A DNA stretch of 64,000 bases from Caldilineaceae bacterium (lineage in GTDB: Bacteria > Chloroflexota > Anaerolineae > Caldilineales > Caldilineaceae), in the NCBI GenBank assembly GCA_026645575.1, contig JAPKMW010000033.1:30439-94438 (forward strand), written 5' to 3'. The translations under genes were made by a program, and so were the position numbers. Positions within the stretch are counted from its first letter, which is position 1. Every line of letters begins with the position of its first letter. Below are positions 43,536-51,827 of this stretch, piece after piece. The notes under the pieces were generated by a model, which did not search any database, was not told where the DNA came from, and worked only from the letters and a program-made list of their open reading frames with translations.

Positions 43536-44672
43536 ATGAAATTTACTTTACTGCAAGGGGGTGAGTTGTACTCCCCAGAAGCGCAAGGCGTCCAGACGCT
43601 GCTGATGGCGGGCAGTCAGATTGCTCATATCGGCGCCTTGGATGAGCAACAATTGGTAGCGACCGGCCTCGATTGTGAGCTGATCGATGTGACGGGTTGT
43701 GTGGTGACGCCCGGCTTTATCGATCCCCATGAACATCTGATCGGCGCCGGTGGTGAAGAGGGCTTCGCCAGTCGCATGCCGGAAATACTTTTTAGTCAGA
43801 TCGTCAACGCCGGCATTACGACCGTGATCGGGCTGTTGGGTACCGACACCGTGACCCGTCATCTGGCTTGCCTCCATGCCAAAGTGAGCCAACTGGATGA
43901 AGAAGGGATTACGGCCTATTTCTACACGGGCGGTTTTGAACTGCCTCCCAGCACCTTGACCGGTTCATTGAGCAATGACTTGGTGATGATCGATAAGATC
44001 ATCGGCACAGGCGAAGTTGCGATTGCCGATCAACGCTGGGTCGATCCCCAACTCGACCCATTAGCCCATGTGGTGACAGAAACGATGCTAGGCGGCATGA
44101 TGTGCGGCAAAGCGGGCGTTACCCACTTTCACACCGGGCCGAGCAAAAAGCGGTTGTCGCTGTTGCATGAATTGCTGGACAACTATGAAGTCCCGGCAAA
44201 ATGTCTCTATCCGACCCACATCAACCGCAATGAGGCCCTGATCGACGATGGCATTGCGCTGGCTAAGCGGGGCGCCTATGTGGATATGGACACCACCGAA
44301 GAGAAACTGGGCGAGCATCTGACCTATTACCGGCAGCAGGGCGGACCGCTCGACCGTCTCACCATTTCTTCCGATGCCCATACGCCAGGCGGCAGCCCAC
44401 GCAAGCTCTATGAGCAATTTGTCGATTGTCTTCACACCCACGGCTGGTCGTTGGTGGAACTGTTGCCGCTCTTCACCAGCAACCCAGCAAAGATTTTGCA
44501 GTTGCCCGGCAAGGGTGTGTTGGCAAAAGGCAACGACGCTGACATTCTGGTCTTGGAGCGCGCGATCTTCGCCATTGTCCACCTCTTTGCCCGTGGGCGC
44601 CAGATCATCAAAGCTGGTGCGTTGGTGGCGCCAAGCAAACAGGAAGAACAGATCGCCGCCGGCAAGGAATAG
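43536..44672 (+). CDS. iadA: Isoaspartyl dipeptidase (beta-aspartyl-peptidase)
   Basis: A 378-residue amidohydrolase of family M38. The metal site HxH is in GFIDPHEHLIGAGGEEG (about residue 66), further ligands are expected in VTHFHTGPSKK and YPTHINRN, and the Asp is in ISSDAHTPGG. The IadA marker DKIIGTGEVAIADQR is present. It hydrolyses beta-Asp-X dipeptides to free Asp and, here, presumably Arg from cyanophycin breakdown. No ribosome binding site is visible. A TACAAT box ends seven bases before the ATG, so a leaderless message is possible. This is the third component of the cyanophycin cycle in the locus. Confidence 0.92.
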   Translation: MKFTLLQGGELYSPEAQGVQTLLMAGSQIAHIGALDEQQLVATGLDCELIDVTGCVVTPGFIDPHEHLIGAGGEEGFASRMPEILFSQIVNAGITTVIGLLGTDTVTRHLACLHAKVSQLDEEGITAYFYTGGFELPPSTLTGSLSNDLVMIDKIIGTGEVAIADQRWVDPQLDPLAHVVTETMLGGMMCGKAGVTHFHTGPSKKRLSLLHELLDNYEVPAKCLYPTHINRNEALIDDGIALAKRGAYVDMDTTEEKLGEHLTYYRQQGGPLDRLTISSDAHTPGGSPRKLYEQFVDCLHTHGWSLVELLPLFTSNPAKILQLPGKGVLAKGNDADILVLERAIFAIVHLFARGRQIIKAGALVAPSKQEEQIAAGKE

Positions 44673-44792
44673 CGCAGGCGATCAAAAAGTTAGTAAAGTA
44701 AGCGTAAAAAATTCAGTAAAAGCTAACAAAAAGCCTGCAAAAAGCATGTAAAGGCAAGAAATTTAGCTGGAAAATAGGAAGAACCGCAAACC

Positions 44793-45299
44793 ATGAAACT
44801 ACTTTCGACCCAAACCCACGGGTTTATCGACTACCTGACTGGCGGCGCCCTTCTGGTGATGCCGCGTGCGCTGGGCTGGAACAACAATGCCGGCCGGCTG
44901 CTCACAATGGCCGGCTTGGGGGCGCTTGCCTATAGTTTGTTGACTCGCTATGAGGTGGGCGTCTTTAAGTTGCTGCCCATGAAGACCCATTTGGCAATGG
45001 ATGCTGTCAGCGGTTTAACCCTGGCCACGGCGCCATTGTGGTTGAACGAGCGCAACGATGCGGTGAATAACACCCTGATCGGTATTGGTCTCTTTGAGAT
45101 CATGGCCGCCTTCACCACCGAAACCGAACCGCGCCAACTGACCCAGCACAGTAGCTATCAACAACACGGGTATCAACAACACGGGTATCAGCAGCACAAC
45201 AATGCGCAACGGGGGCGTCAGGAGATTCCCGTGCCGCAATACATCCCGATCAATGCCGGCGGTGTCGAGCGGGTAGAGGAAGGAATGCTCAATGGTTGA
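44793..45299 (+). CDS. SPW-repeat-type membrane protein with His/Gln tail
   Basis: A 168-residue protein. Two pairs of hydrophobic helices (about 10-55 and 65-110) contain the repeats HGFIDYLTGGALLVMPRALG and HLAMDAVSGLTLATAPLWL, typical of SPW-repeat proteins, though the SPW tripeptide itself is degenerate here. The C-terminal tail carries YQQHG three times and then Gln/Arg-rich sequence. Function unknown. It overlaps the HAD gene by eight bases, so both are probably made together. It is separated from iadA by 120 bases of A-rich sequence without a gene. Confidence 0.82.
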   Translation: MKLLSTQTHGFIDYLTGGALLVMPRALGWNNNAGRLLTMAGLGALAYSLLTRYEVGVFKLLPMKTHLAMDAVSGLTLATAPLWLNERNDAVNNTLIGIGLFEIMAAFTTETEPRQLTQHSSYQQHGYQQHGYQQHNNAQRGRQEIPVPQYIPINAGGVERVEEGMLNG

Positions 45300-45972
45300 G
45301 GTACGCGGTGTTATTCTCGACATTGATGGCACGTTAGTCGATAGCAACGATGCCAACGCCAGAGCTTGGCAGGATGCCTTGGGCGCGTACGGCTACAACC
45401 CGCTCTATGGCGAGATTCGCCGACTGATCGGGATGGGCGGTGATCAACTGTTGCCCATCCTGATTGGGGTGGATAGCCAGAGCGAAGAAGGCCAGGAAAT
45501 TAACGAACTCCGTTCGGAAATTTTTCAGACGCGCTACTTGCCCCGGCTGCGGCCCTTTCCCCAAGCGCGTGAACTTCTGGCGCAGATGCGGGCCGTGGGT
45601 CTTACCCTGGTGGTCGGCAGTTCGGCCAGGCATGATGAGTTGGAAAAGTTGTTAGCGATTGCTGATGTCGCCGATCTTGTCCAAGAGGTGACCTCGGCTG
45701 ATGATGCGGCGCACTCGAAACCTGCCCCCGATATTGTCGAAGCGGCGCTGGCCAAGATGGAACACCCACGCAACACCGTTATGATGCTGGGCGATACGCC
45801 GTATGATCTGGAGGCGGCCCTGCGCGCTGGTGTGGCGATGATTGCCTTGCGCAGTGGTGGGTGGCAAGATGCCGATCTGCAGGATGCGCTGGCGATCTAT
45901 GATGATCCCGCCGACCTGCTAGCGAATTTTGCCATGTCGCCCTTGGCTGCCGAACAATTGGTGGCGGCGTAA
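45292..45972 (+). CDS. HAD-superfamily hydrolase
   Basis: A 226-residue phosphatase of the beta-phosphoglucomutase/Gph-like group. DIDGTLVDSN near the N-terminus supplies the nucleophile Asp, VVGSSAR motif II, SKPAPDIVEAAL the Lys of motif III, and MLGDTPYDLEAALRAGV the motif IV acids. The helical cap spans about residues 18-90. The substrate is probably a small phosphomonoester. The stop codon runs into the outer stem of a repeat. Confidence 0.92.
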   Translation: MVEVRGVILDIDGTLVDSNDANARAWQDALGAYGYNPLYGEIRRLIGMGGDQLLPILIGVDSQSEEGQEINELRSEIFQTRYLPRLRPFPQARELLAQMRAVGLTLVVGSSARHDELEKLLAIADVADLVQEVTSADDAAHSKPAPDIVEAALAKMEHPRNTVMMLGDTPYDLEAALRAGVAMIALRSGGWQDADLQDALAIYDDPADLLANFAMSPLAAEQLVAA

Positions 45973-45975
45973 GGT

Positions 45976-46087
45976 GTGCGGTTTGATGGAAGTTCATAAA
46001 GGATTTCGGTAGACCGAGAAACTGGCTTTTTGGGAAAAACCCGGTTGCTGAGTACCAATTTCTTTTCGTAACTTTATCAAACCGCAC
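45976..46087. repeat. Long-spaced inverted repeat (12-bp perfect arms) with inner stems
   Basis: Outer arms GTGCGGTTTGAT and ATCAAACCGCAC at 45976-45987 and 46076-46087 enclose a smaller imperfect AACTGGCTTTTT/AAAAACCCGGTT stem. It starts four bases after the HAD stop. The architecture resembles the elements at 6536-6627 and 27219-27333. Confidence 0.72.
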
Positions 46088-46144
46088 CGACCGTGATCTA
46101 TCTTGTTGCCACCAATTGCTTCCCCACCCATATCCGAATACGCT

Positions 46145-46210
46145 CACAACAGACATTGCATTGCGTGCTTCCCCCAAGTCGAGGAGAGCGTCTATGCAAT
46201 GTCTGTTGTG
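46145..46210. repeat. 17-bp perfect inverted repeat upstream of cphA
   Basis: Arms 46145-46161 and 46194-46210 (ACAACAGACATTGCAT type) with a 32-base loop, 50-115 bases before the chosen cphA start. It could be a leader hairpin or a regulator site. An in-frame ATG at 46194 lies in the right arm. Confidence 0.82.
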
Positions 46211-46259
46211 TTTACATATATTTTTACCGATCCCTTTGACAGAACCATTGGAGATAACT

Positions 46260-48980
46260 ATGCAGACTCATGGAGTCACCGTCCGTCAGCTTCAAGCGCT
46301 GCGCGGTCACAATCTGTATGCTTACATGTCTGTCCTCAAAATCACGCTGGACATTGGCCCCTATGAAGAACAACCGAGCAACAGCTTCCCCGGCTTTGTC
46401 GAACGGTTGGTCGCCTGGTTGCCGGGCTTGCAGAAACATGAATGCAGCCTCAAACGACCAGGCGGTTTTATCGAACGGTTGCACCGCGGCACCTATCTCG
46501 CCCACATTTGTGAACACATCACCCTGGAATTGCAGGGGTTGATGGGCTTTCACGTTAACTTTGGGCGCGCTCGCGGTACAGGCGAACGGGGTGTCTATAG
46601 TGTTGTGATTGAATATAAAGAAGAGATGCCGGCACAAGCCGCCTTTGACACCGCCCTGCGCCTGACCCTGGCCGCCATGCACGACGACCCCTTTGATGTC
46701 AAAGCCGAAGTGGAACGACTGCTGGAACTGGCCGACGAATACCGCTTAGGCCCCAGCACCGCCGCCATTGTCGCCGCTGCGCGTGCCTGTAACATTCCCA
46801 TTTTGCGTATTAAGCCGAAGAGTAGCCTGGTGCAACTGGGCTATGGCGTCTATCAGAAGCGGATTCTTGCCTCGGAAACCTCACACACCAGCGCCATTGC
46901 CGTGGACTTGTGCCAGGAAAAACCGCTTACCAATCATATCTTGCGTCAGGTGGGCGTGCCGGTGCCGGCGGGGGGCGTCGTCAATTCCGCCGATGAAGCG
47001 TGGGCCTTGGCGCAAGAAGTGGGCTTGCCCGTGGTTGTCAAACCGGCGGACGGCAATCAAGGCAAGGGGGTGAGCGTTAACCTCAACAGTGAAGACGAGG
47101 TGCGCCAAGCCTACGCCATCACCGCTGAATTCAGCAGGGAAGCGCTCGTCGAACGCTTCTTACAAGGGCATGATTACCGTCTGCTGGTGATCAATGGCAA
47201 ATTGGAAGCCGCCGCCCGTCGCGACCCGGCCCAAGTCTTCGGCGACGGTCAACATACGATTCGGGAATTAATTGGTTTGCTCAACCAAGACCCCCGTCGT
47301 CGCCCTGGTCATGGCAGCACGCTGACACGGGTGGAGATCAACGAAGCCGTGACCCTGACCCTCCAGCAACAAGGCTTGACGCTGAATGACCGACCAGCAG
47401 CGGGGCAGATGGTAAAGCTGCGCAACAACTGCAACCTCTCCACCGGCGGCACTGCGACTGATGTCACCGATGAAGTCCATCCGCGCAATGTTCAACTGGC
47501 CGAACTGGCCGCGCAAATCCTCGCGCTCGACGTAGCCGGCATCGACGTGGTCTGTCGCGACATCAGCCGGCCCTTGAGTGAACAAGAAGGCGGCATTGTC
47601 GAGGTCAACGCTGCGCCGGGCTTGCGGATGCACCTTCACCCGGCCAACGGGCAACCGCGTGATATGGGTAAGCCAATTGTCGAGATGCTCTACCCCGGCA
47701 ATAGCCCCTCCCGCATTCCTATCATCGGCATTACCGGCACCAACGGCAAGACAACCGTCACCCGGCTGATCGCCCACATGTACGAAACGGCGCGCTGGGT
47801 TGTGGGTATGACCTGCACGGATGGCATCTATATCAACAAAGAGTTGGTACTCAAAGGCGACTGTTCCGGTCCTAAGAGCGCCCGCACCGTGCTGCTCCAC
47901 CCGCAAGTTGAAGTTGCTGTCTTGGAGACAGCCCGCGGCGGCATTATGCGTGAAGGGTTGGCCTTTGATGAATGCACAGTCGGCGTCGTCACGAACCTGG
48001 CGTCTGATCATCTCGGGATGGATGGCATTGAAACGCTCGATGACCTCGCACGGGTCAAACAGGTGGTGATCGAAGCGGTCAGCCGCGACGGCGCGGCTGT
48101 CCTTAACGCTGAAGACCGGCTGGTGGCTGAAATGGCGGCGGCGACCGATGCCCAGGTGGTCTACTTTAGCGTCGATCCCAACAACCATATCCTGCGCGCC
48201 CATCTGGCCGAGGAAGAGGGCTGGGGCGTCTTTGTCGAAGAGGGCATGATTGTGCTGGCCGAGGGCGAACGCCGCATTGAATTGGTCGAACTGGATCGCA
48301 TCCCCTTTACGCACAGCGGCAAAATTGGCTTTCAGGTGCAAAACGCCCTGGCCGCCACCGCTGCTGCCTGGGCTGCCGGTCTCAACCCGGCGATGATTGT
48401 GCGGGCGCTCACCACCTTTGAAACTGACGCCCAGACGGCGCCAGGCCGTTTCAACGTGATGGATTTGAACGGCGTTGAAGTGATTCTCGATTACGGTCAC
48501 AATACTGCTGCCTTGGACGCGTTGGGCAAAGCCGTCATGGCGCTGCCCGCCAAACATACGGTCATGTCCCTCACTCTGCCCGGTGACCGGCGTGATGAGG
48601 ACATTATTGCCAGCACAACCGCCACCATTCCCTACATTGACGCCTATGTGGTCTACGACTCGGAAGATCGGCGGGGTCGGGGCGTCAACGAAGTCGCCGA
48701 GTTGATCTGTCGCCATATTCCGGCTGATCTGCCCTGCGAAGTGGTGATCGGCCAGCGCGCCGGCATCCTGCGGGCCTGGCAGATGGTGCAGCCGGGGGAT
48801 CGCCTGCTGGTGATCTGTGACAGTGTTGCAGAAGCGTTGATGATTTTGAATGATCTGGCCCAGTGTCTGCAAAAAGATGGCGCTTGTACCAGTCCGTTAA
48901 TGACCGATGATGATCATCCCTACCGCGAACCAACCGGTTTTCCAGCGCTGACGGGAGTGTCGGTGCCGGGGCATGGGTGA
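46260..48980 (+). CDS. cphA: Cyanophycin synthetase
   Basis: A 906-residue CphA that polymerises Asp and Arg to cyanophycin, multi-L-arginyl-poly-L-aspartate. The N-domain starts TVRQLQALRGHNLY and includes GGFIERLHRGTYLAHICEH. An ATP-grasp domain spans about 217-477 (VVKPADGNQGKGVSVN, VNAAPGLRMHLHP). A Mur-ligase-like C-domain starts with the P-loop IGITGTNGKTTVTRL near 490 and continues to DYGHNTAALDAL. The frame stays open 144 bases upstream, but ATG 46260 with GGAG matches the family start and avoids the leader inverted repeat. The surrounding cyanophycinase and dipeptidase genes support the assignment. Confidence 0.95.
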   Translation: MQTHGVTVRQLQALRGHNLYAYMSVLKITLDIGPYEEQPSNSFPGFVERLVAWLPGLQKHECSLKRPGGFIERLHRGTYLAHICEHITLELQGLMGFHVNFGRARGTGERGVYSVVIEYKEEMPAQAAFDTALRLTLAAMHDDPFDVKAEVERLLELADEYRLGPSTAAIVAAARACNIPILRIKPKSSLVQLGYGVYQKRILASETSHTSAIAVDLCQEKPLTNHILRQVGVPVPAGGVVNSADEAWALAQEVGLPVVVKPADGNQGKGVSVNLNSEDEVRQAYAITAEFSREALVERFLQGHDYRLLVINGKLEAAARRDPAQVFGDGQHTIRELIGLLNQDPRRRPGHGSTLTRVEINEAVTLTLQQQGLTLNDRPAAGQMVKLRNNCNLSTGGTATDVTDEVHPRNVQLAELAAQILALDVAGIDVVCRDISRPLSEQEGGIVEVNAAPGLRMHLHPANGQPRDMGKPIVEMLYPGNSPSRIPIIGITGTNGKTTVTRLIAHMYETARWVVGMTCTDGIYINKELVLKGDCSGPKSARTVLLHPQVEVAVLETARGGIMREGLAFDECTVGVVTNLASDHLGMDGIETLDDLARVKQVVIEAVSRDGAAVLNAEDRLVAEMAAATDAQVVYFSVDPNNHILRAHLAEEEGWGVFVEEGMIVLAEGERRIELVELDRIPFTHSGKIGFQVQNALAATAAAWAAGLNPAMIVRALTTFETDAQTAPGRFNVMDLNGVEVILDYGHNTAALDALGKAVMALPAKHTVMSLTLPGDRRDEDIIASTTATIPYIDAYVVYDSEDRRGRGVNEVAELICRHIPADLPCEVVIGQRAGILRAWQMVQPGDRLLVICDSVAEALMILNDLAQCLQKDGACTSPLMTDDDHPYREPTGFPALTGVSVPGHG

Positions 48981-48993
48981 CAGGATGACAAGG

Positions 48994-49039
48994 TGACAGG
49001 GTGACAAGGTGAGGGGTAATTCACCTTGTCACCCTGTCA
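48994..49039. repeat. TGACARGG-family inverted repeat between cphA and cphB
   Basis: Arms 48994-49012 and 49021-49039 (19 bp, perfect, 8-base loop), with extra units on both sides to about 49055. The left units begin at the cphA stop codon. Confidence 0.92.
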
Positions 49040-49071
49040 CCCTGTCACCTTGTCAGCAATCAAGGGGAAGC

Positions 49072-49911
49072 ATGATGCAAAAGAAAAGCAAAGGCAAGTT
49101 GATGATCATTGGCGGTGCGGAGCGGCAGAATGGCGGAGAGACGATTTTAGAAGCGGTGGCCCAGGAGGCGATCAGAGGCAGGGGGTCGTTACTCGTCGTG
49201 ACGGCGGCGACCTATTCACCCGAAGGCACCGAAGAGTATCTCGACCGCTTCCAGGCGTTGGGCGTCAAAAAGGTTGAACTGTTGGACATCCGCACCCGTG
49301 ATGACGCCATGAATGAAGACAATGTCCGCAAATGTAATGAGGCATCGGTCATCTTTTTCATCGGCGGCGACCAGTTGCGCATTACCAGCCAGATGGGCGA
49401 TTCGCCCATGTTTCAATGTATGCACGACAATTACCTGAACGGCGGCATGATTGCTGGCACCTCCGCCGGCGCCGCCGCCATGCCACAGACCATGATCATC
49501 GGTGGCCCCAGCGATGAGTCCAACCGCATTTCGGCCTTGTCGATGGCGCCGGGGTTGGGCTTCCTGCCCGACGCCGTGATCGACTCGCACTTTGCCGAAC
49601 GGGGGCGTATCGGGCGTCTGCTTGGTGCTGTCGCACAGAACCCACGTAATCTAGGCATCGGCATTGATGAAGCGACGGCTATTCTGGTGGAACGGGGCGA
49701 ATATTTTACGGTGCTTGGCAACGGTGCGGTCTACGTGGCTGATGGTTCGGGCATCACCTATTCCAGCCTATCCGAAGCGAAGGCGGAAGGCGTTGTCACT
49801 ATCCATAGCGTGCAACTCCATGTGCTGGGTAAGGATGACTGCTTTAGTCTGATCAACCGTCAGCCCGTTGTTTCCGATAAGGTTGAAGCGGAAGCAGTGG
49901 AAAAAAAGTAG
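49072..49911 (+). CDS. cphB: Cyanophycinase (copy 2)
   Basis: A 279-residue S51 peptidase. GGAERQNGGETIL is at the N-terminus, FFIGGDQLRITSQ forms the oxyanion region, AGTSAGAAAM carries the nucleophile Ser (about 131), and APGLGFLPDAVIDSHFAERGR the conserved His block. It lies downstream of cphA with only a palindromic spacer between, so synthesis and breakdown genes may share a transcript. ATG 49072 is preferred (AGGGGAAGC before it). The earlier in-frame codons are TGACARGG repeat. It is similar to copy 1 at 42498 but clearly diverged in the N-terminal half. Confidence 0.94.
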   Translation: MMQKKSKGKLMIIGGAERQNGGETILEAVAQEAIRGRGSLLVVTAATYSPEGTEEYLDRFQALGVKKVELLDIRTRDDAMNEDNVRKCNEASVIFFIGGDQLRITSQMGDSPMFQCMHDNYLNGGMIAGTSAGAAAMPQTMIIGGPSDESNRISALSMAPGLGFLPDAVIDSHFAERGRIGRLLGAVAQNPRNLGIGIDEATAILVERGEYFTVLGNGAVYVADGSGITYSSLSEAKAEGVVTIHSVQLHVLGKDDCFSLINRQPVVSDKVEAEAVEKK

Positions 49912-49955
49912 GGCACTCCTTGTAAGTTAATACCGCAAGCAACCATCTGGTCTGT

Positions 49956-50006
49956 CATTCTGAAAGAATCTTCAGGGTACTGGGGAGTGGAGATTCTTTC
50001 AGAATG
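49956..50006. terminator. Hairpin after the cyanophycinase gene (16-bp perfect arms)
   Basis: Arms CATTCTGAAAGAATCT and its complement at 49956-49971 and 49991-50006, 45 bases downstream of the cphB stop. No U-tract follows. Confidence 0.72.
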
Positions 50007-50130
50007 AGACGCGATCCTTACCGTTTGCGCCAGCGTTGTGATACAATGGCAACTTGGGCTGAGTCGCGATACGTAACCGTACCGTAATTTGTATCAGGCA
50101 AAATTGCCCGTTCGCTTTGTTATCAACTTG

Positions 50131-50194
50131 TGTCACGCACCCGTGTCACGTCGCACGAATCACGCAACACGCAACACGCAACACGTAACACGCC
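50131..50194. repeat. ACACGCA heptamer tandem repeat
   Basis: Direct repeats of CACGCAA/ACACGCA and close variants immediately upstream of the AEC transporter start. No inverted partner was found. Confidence 0.75.
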
Positions 50195-50213
50195 ACAACC
50201 AGACGGATTTTCT

Positions 50214-51119
50214 GTGAACGAACTGCTTTCCATCTTTATCAATATTCTGGGGCCGGTCTTTGTGCTGGTTCTCATCGGTTATGTCACCGGGCCGCGGCTG
50301 AAGTTGGAGGCCAGCACCCTTTCCCGCTTTGCCTACTATCTCGTTACGCCGGCTTTCACCTTTAACATCTTTAGCGCCGCCGAAATTCGGGCCGATCTGG
50401 CGCTGCGCATGGCGGTCTTCATTGTCGTTGTCACCGGCGCAACGGTGGTGGTCGCCTGGCTGGTGGCGCGCCTCTTGGGGTGCCCGCCAACGATGACCGC
50501 CGCCTACGTGCTGGCAGCAGCCTTTGGCAATGTCGGTAACTTTGGCTTGCCAATTGTCCAGTTCAAACTGGGCGAATCGGCGATGGTGGCCGCCAGTTTT
50601 TATTTTTTAATTTTGAGTTTCTTCGGTTTTGTTGTGGGTGTCATGGCGGCGACTTGGCATCAGGGAACAGGCATCCGCGCCGCCGGCGCGGCCTTTAAGA
50701 CGCCGGCCGTGCTGGCGGTCATTCCGGCCTTTCTGATCAACTACTTTGATCTACCGCTGCCCCTCTTTGTTTCGCGCGCCACCGGTCTGCTGGCGGCAGC
50801 GTTGATCCCTAGCATGTTGGTCACGTTGGGCGTCCAACTGGCCGGCATGGGAATGCCGAAACTGAATCGCGACGTCGTGGCGGCGAGTATGGTGCGCCTG
50901 CTGGTCGGCCCGCTCTTTGCCCTGTTGCTGGCTGCGCCTTTTGGCATGGTCGGCATCGAACGGGGCGCCGGTATCATCCAGGCCAGTATGCCTGTGGCGG
51001 TGCTGGCGGCGTTGATCGCAATGGAACATCGCCTCATGCCCGATTTTGTCACCACGGTCGCCCTCTTTTCTACCCTGGCGAGTGCGGTGACGTTGACGGT
51101 GGTGTTGTCGTTGGTGTAA
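50214..51119 (+). CDS. AEC-family auxin-carrier-like permease
   Basis: A 301-residue integral membrane protein with about ten hydrophobic segments in two halves. FGNVGNFGLPI near residue 105 and the IPSMLVTLGVQLA motif near 205 are hallmarks of the auxin efflux carrier family, which includes malate and other carboxylate transporters. The longer reading frame upstream runs through the heptamer repeat, so the GTG at 50214 (VNELLSIFINILGPVF) is chosen. The ribosome binding site is weak. Next to the cyanophycin genes it could move an organic acid, but this is guesswork. Confidence 0.88.
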   Translation: MNELLSIFINILGPVFVLVLIGYVTGPRLKLEASTLSRFAYYLVTPAFTFNIFSAAEIRADLALRMAVFIVVVTGATVVVAWLVARLLGCPPTMTAAYVLAAAFGNVGNFGLPIVQFKLGESAMVAASFYFLILSFFGFVVGVMAATWHQGTGIRAAGAAFKTPAVLAVIPAFLINYFDLPLPLFVSRATGLLAAALIPSMLVTLGVQLAGMGMPKLNRDVVAASMVRLLVGPLFALLLAAPFGMVGIERGAGIIQASMPVAVLAALIAMEHRLMPDFVTTVALFSTLASAVTLTVVLSLV

Positions 51120-51120
51120 A

Positions 51121-51149
51121 TTGACAAAGATACATAGCGCCTTTATATT
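51121..51149 (+). promoter_or_regulatory. Sigma-70 promoter of the Phd/YefM-type cassette
   Basis: TTGACA (51121-51126), 17-base spacer, TATATT (51144-51149), immediately after the AEC stop codon and about 40 bases before the antitoxin start. Confidence 0.85.
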
Positions 51150-51192
51150 CGGCAGCAGAATAGACATTAGATGCCGAGAAGGGAAAACAACT

Positions 51193-51501
51193 ATGTATAA
51201 AATGCCACCAACCATGCCAATTTCTAACCTGCGAAATGATCAGGATGAAATTTTGGCGATGATGGATGAGCAACCCGTGATGCTTACCCAGCGTGGAAAA
51301 GCACGGGCTGCATTGGTTAGTATCGAGCAGTGGAATCACTTGATGGATCTGTTAGAGATGTACCGAGCGCACTGGCGTGCTGAGTCAGCAAGGGTGCAAA
51401 ATGAGATGGCAGATCAAACGTGGGTCGATGCTGACGCCATGATTGATGAATGGGCTGCCAAACATGGGGTAGGCGTACATGTTCCAGTTCCAGTGGAGTA
51501 A
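51193..51501 (+). CDS. Phd/YefM-type antitoxin
   Basis: A 102-residue protein. MPISNLRNDQDEILAMMDEQ and VMLTQRGKARAALVSIEQW match the N-terminal DNA-binding fold of Phd/YefM antitoxins. The C-terminal half is acidic and helical, ending in VGVHVPVPVE, as expected for the toxin-binding tail. It overlaps the next gene by 23 bases. Such antitoxins usually repress their own promoter, here the one at 51121. Confidence 0.88.
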   Translation: MYKMPPTMPISNLRNDQDEILAMMDEQPVMLTQRGKARAALVSIEQWNHLMDLLEMYRAHWRAESARVQNEMADQTWVDADAMIDEWAAKHGVGVHVPVPVE

Positions 51502-51694
51502 AGAAGCGCTTGTCTATCTGAAAGGCAATCAAGGGTTAGTCAATCCATTGGAATTAGCCTTTGCTACCTATCGTTCCCAAAGCGTGCGAACGCCGACGCA
51601 AGGCGTCGTGGATATGATCGCCCCCAATCAGTATATCTGGGGTATTCATGACCATATCGTTCTGCTCCGTTTGGTGCTTGAGGATGAGCAATGA
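51479..51694 (+). CDS. RelE/ParE-like toxin candidate
   Basis: A 71-residue protein coupled to the antitoxin gene by a 23-base overlap. The start FQFQWSKEALVYLKG and final YIWGIHDHIVLLRLVLED resemble the first helix and last strands of small RelE-fold toxins, though the usual catalytic residues cannot be assigned and it is shorter than most (80-95 residues). Activity as an mRNA interferase is plausible but unproven. Confidence 0.68.
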   Translation: MFQFQWSKEALVYLKGNQGLVNPLELAFATYRSQSVRTPTQGVVDMIAPNQYIWGIHDHIVLLRLVLEDEQ

Positions 51695-51695
51695 A

Positions 51696-51729
51696 AGATC
51701 GCATTGAAGTGATTAAACCAATGCGATCT
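51696..51729. terminator. Hairpin after the toxin gene (10-bp perfect arms)
   Basis: AGATCGCATT/AATGCGATCT at 51696-51705 and 51720-51729, followed by a T-rich stretch. A rho-independent terminator is likely. Confidence 0.75.
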
Positions 51730-51777
51730 GTTTATGATGATCTGTTCTTTGGGTAATCAGTGTTATTGAAACGGATT

Positions 51778-51826
51778 TGACTGGGTAATTGAGCAGGTAC
51801 TCTACAGACGCTCAATCACCCAGTCA
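51778..51826. terminator. Palindrome before the convergent lamin-tail gene (17-bp arms, one mismatch)
   Basis: Arms 51778-51794 and 51810-51826, related in sequence (GGGTRATTGAG) to the element at 21948-21998. It ends two bases before the stop of the minus-strand gene. Confidence 0.82.
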
Positions 51827-51827
51827 C

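Noticed and set aside
47268..48872. Minus-strand open frame inside cphA
   Set aside because: Opposite the Mur-ligase-like half of cyanophycin synthetase. It has no domain and a codon pattern typical of antisense shadows.
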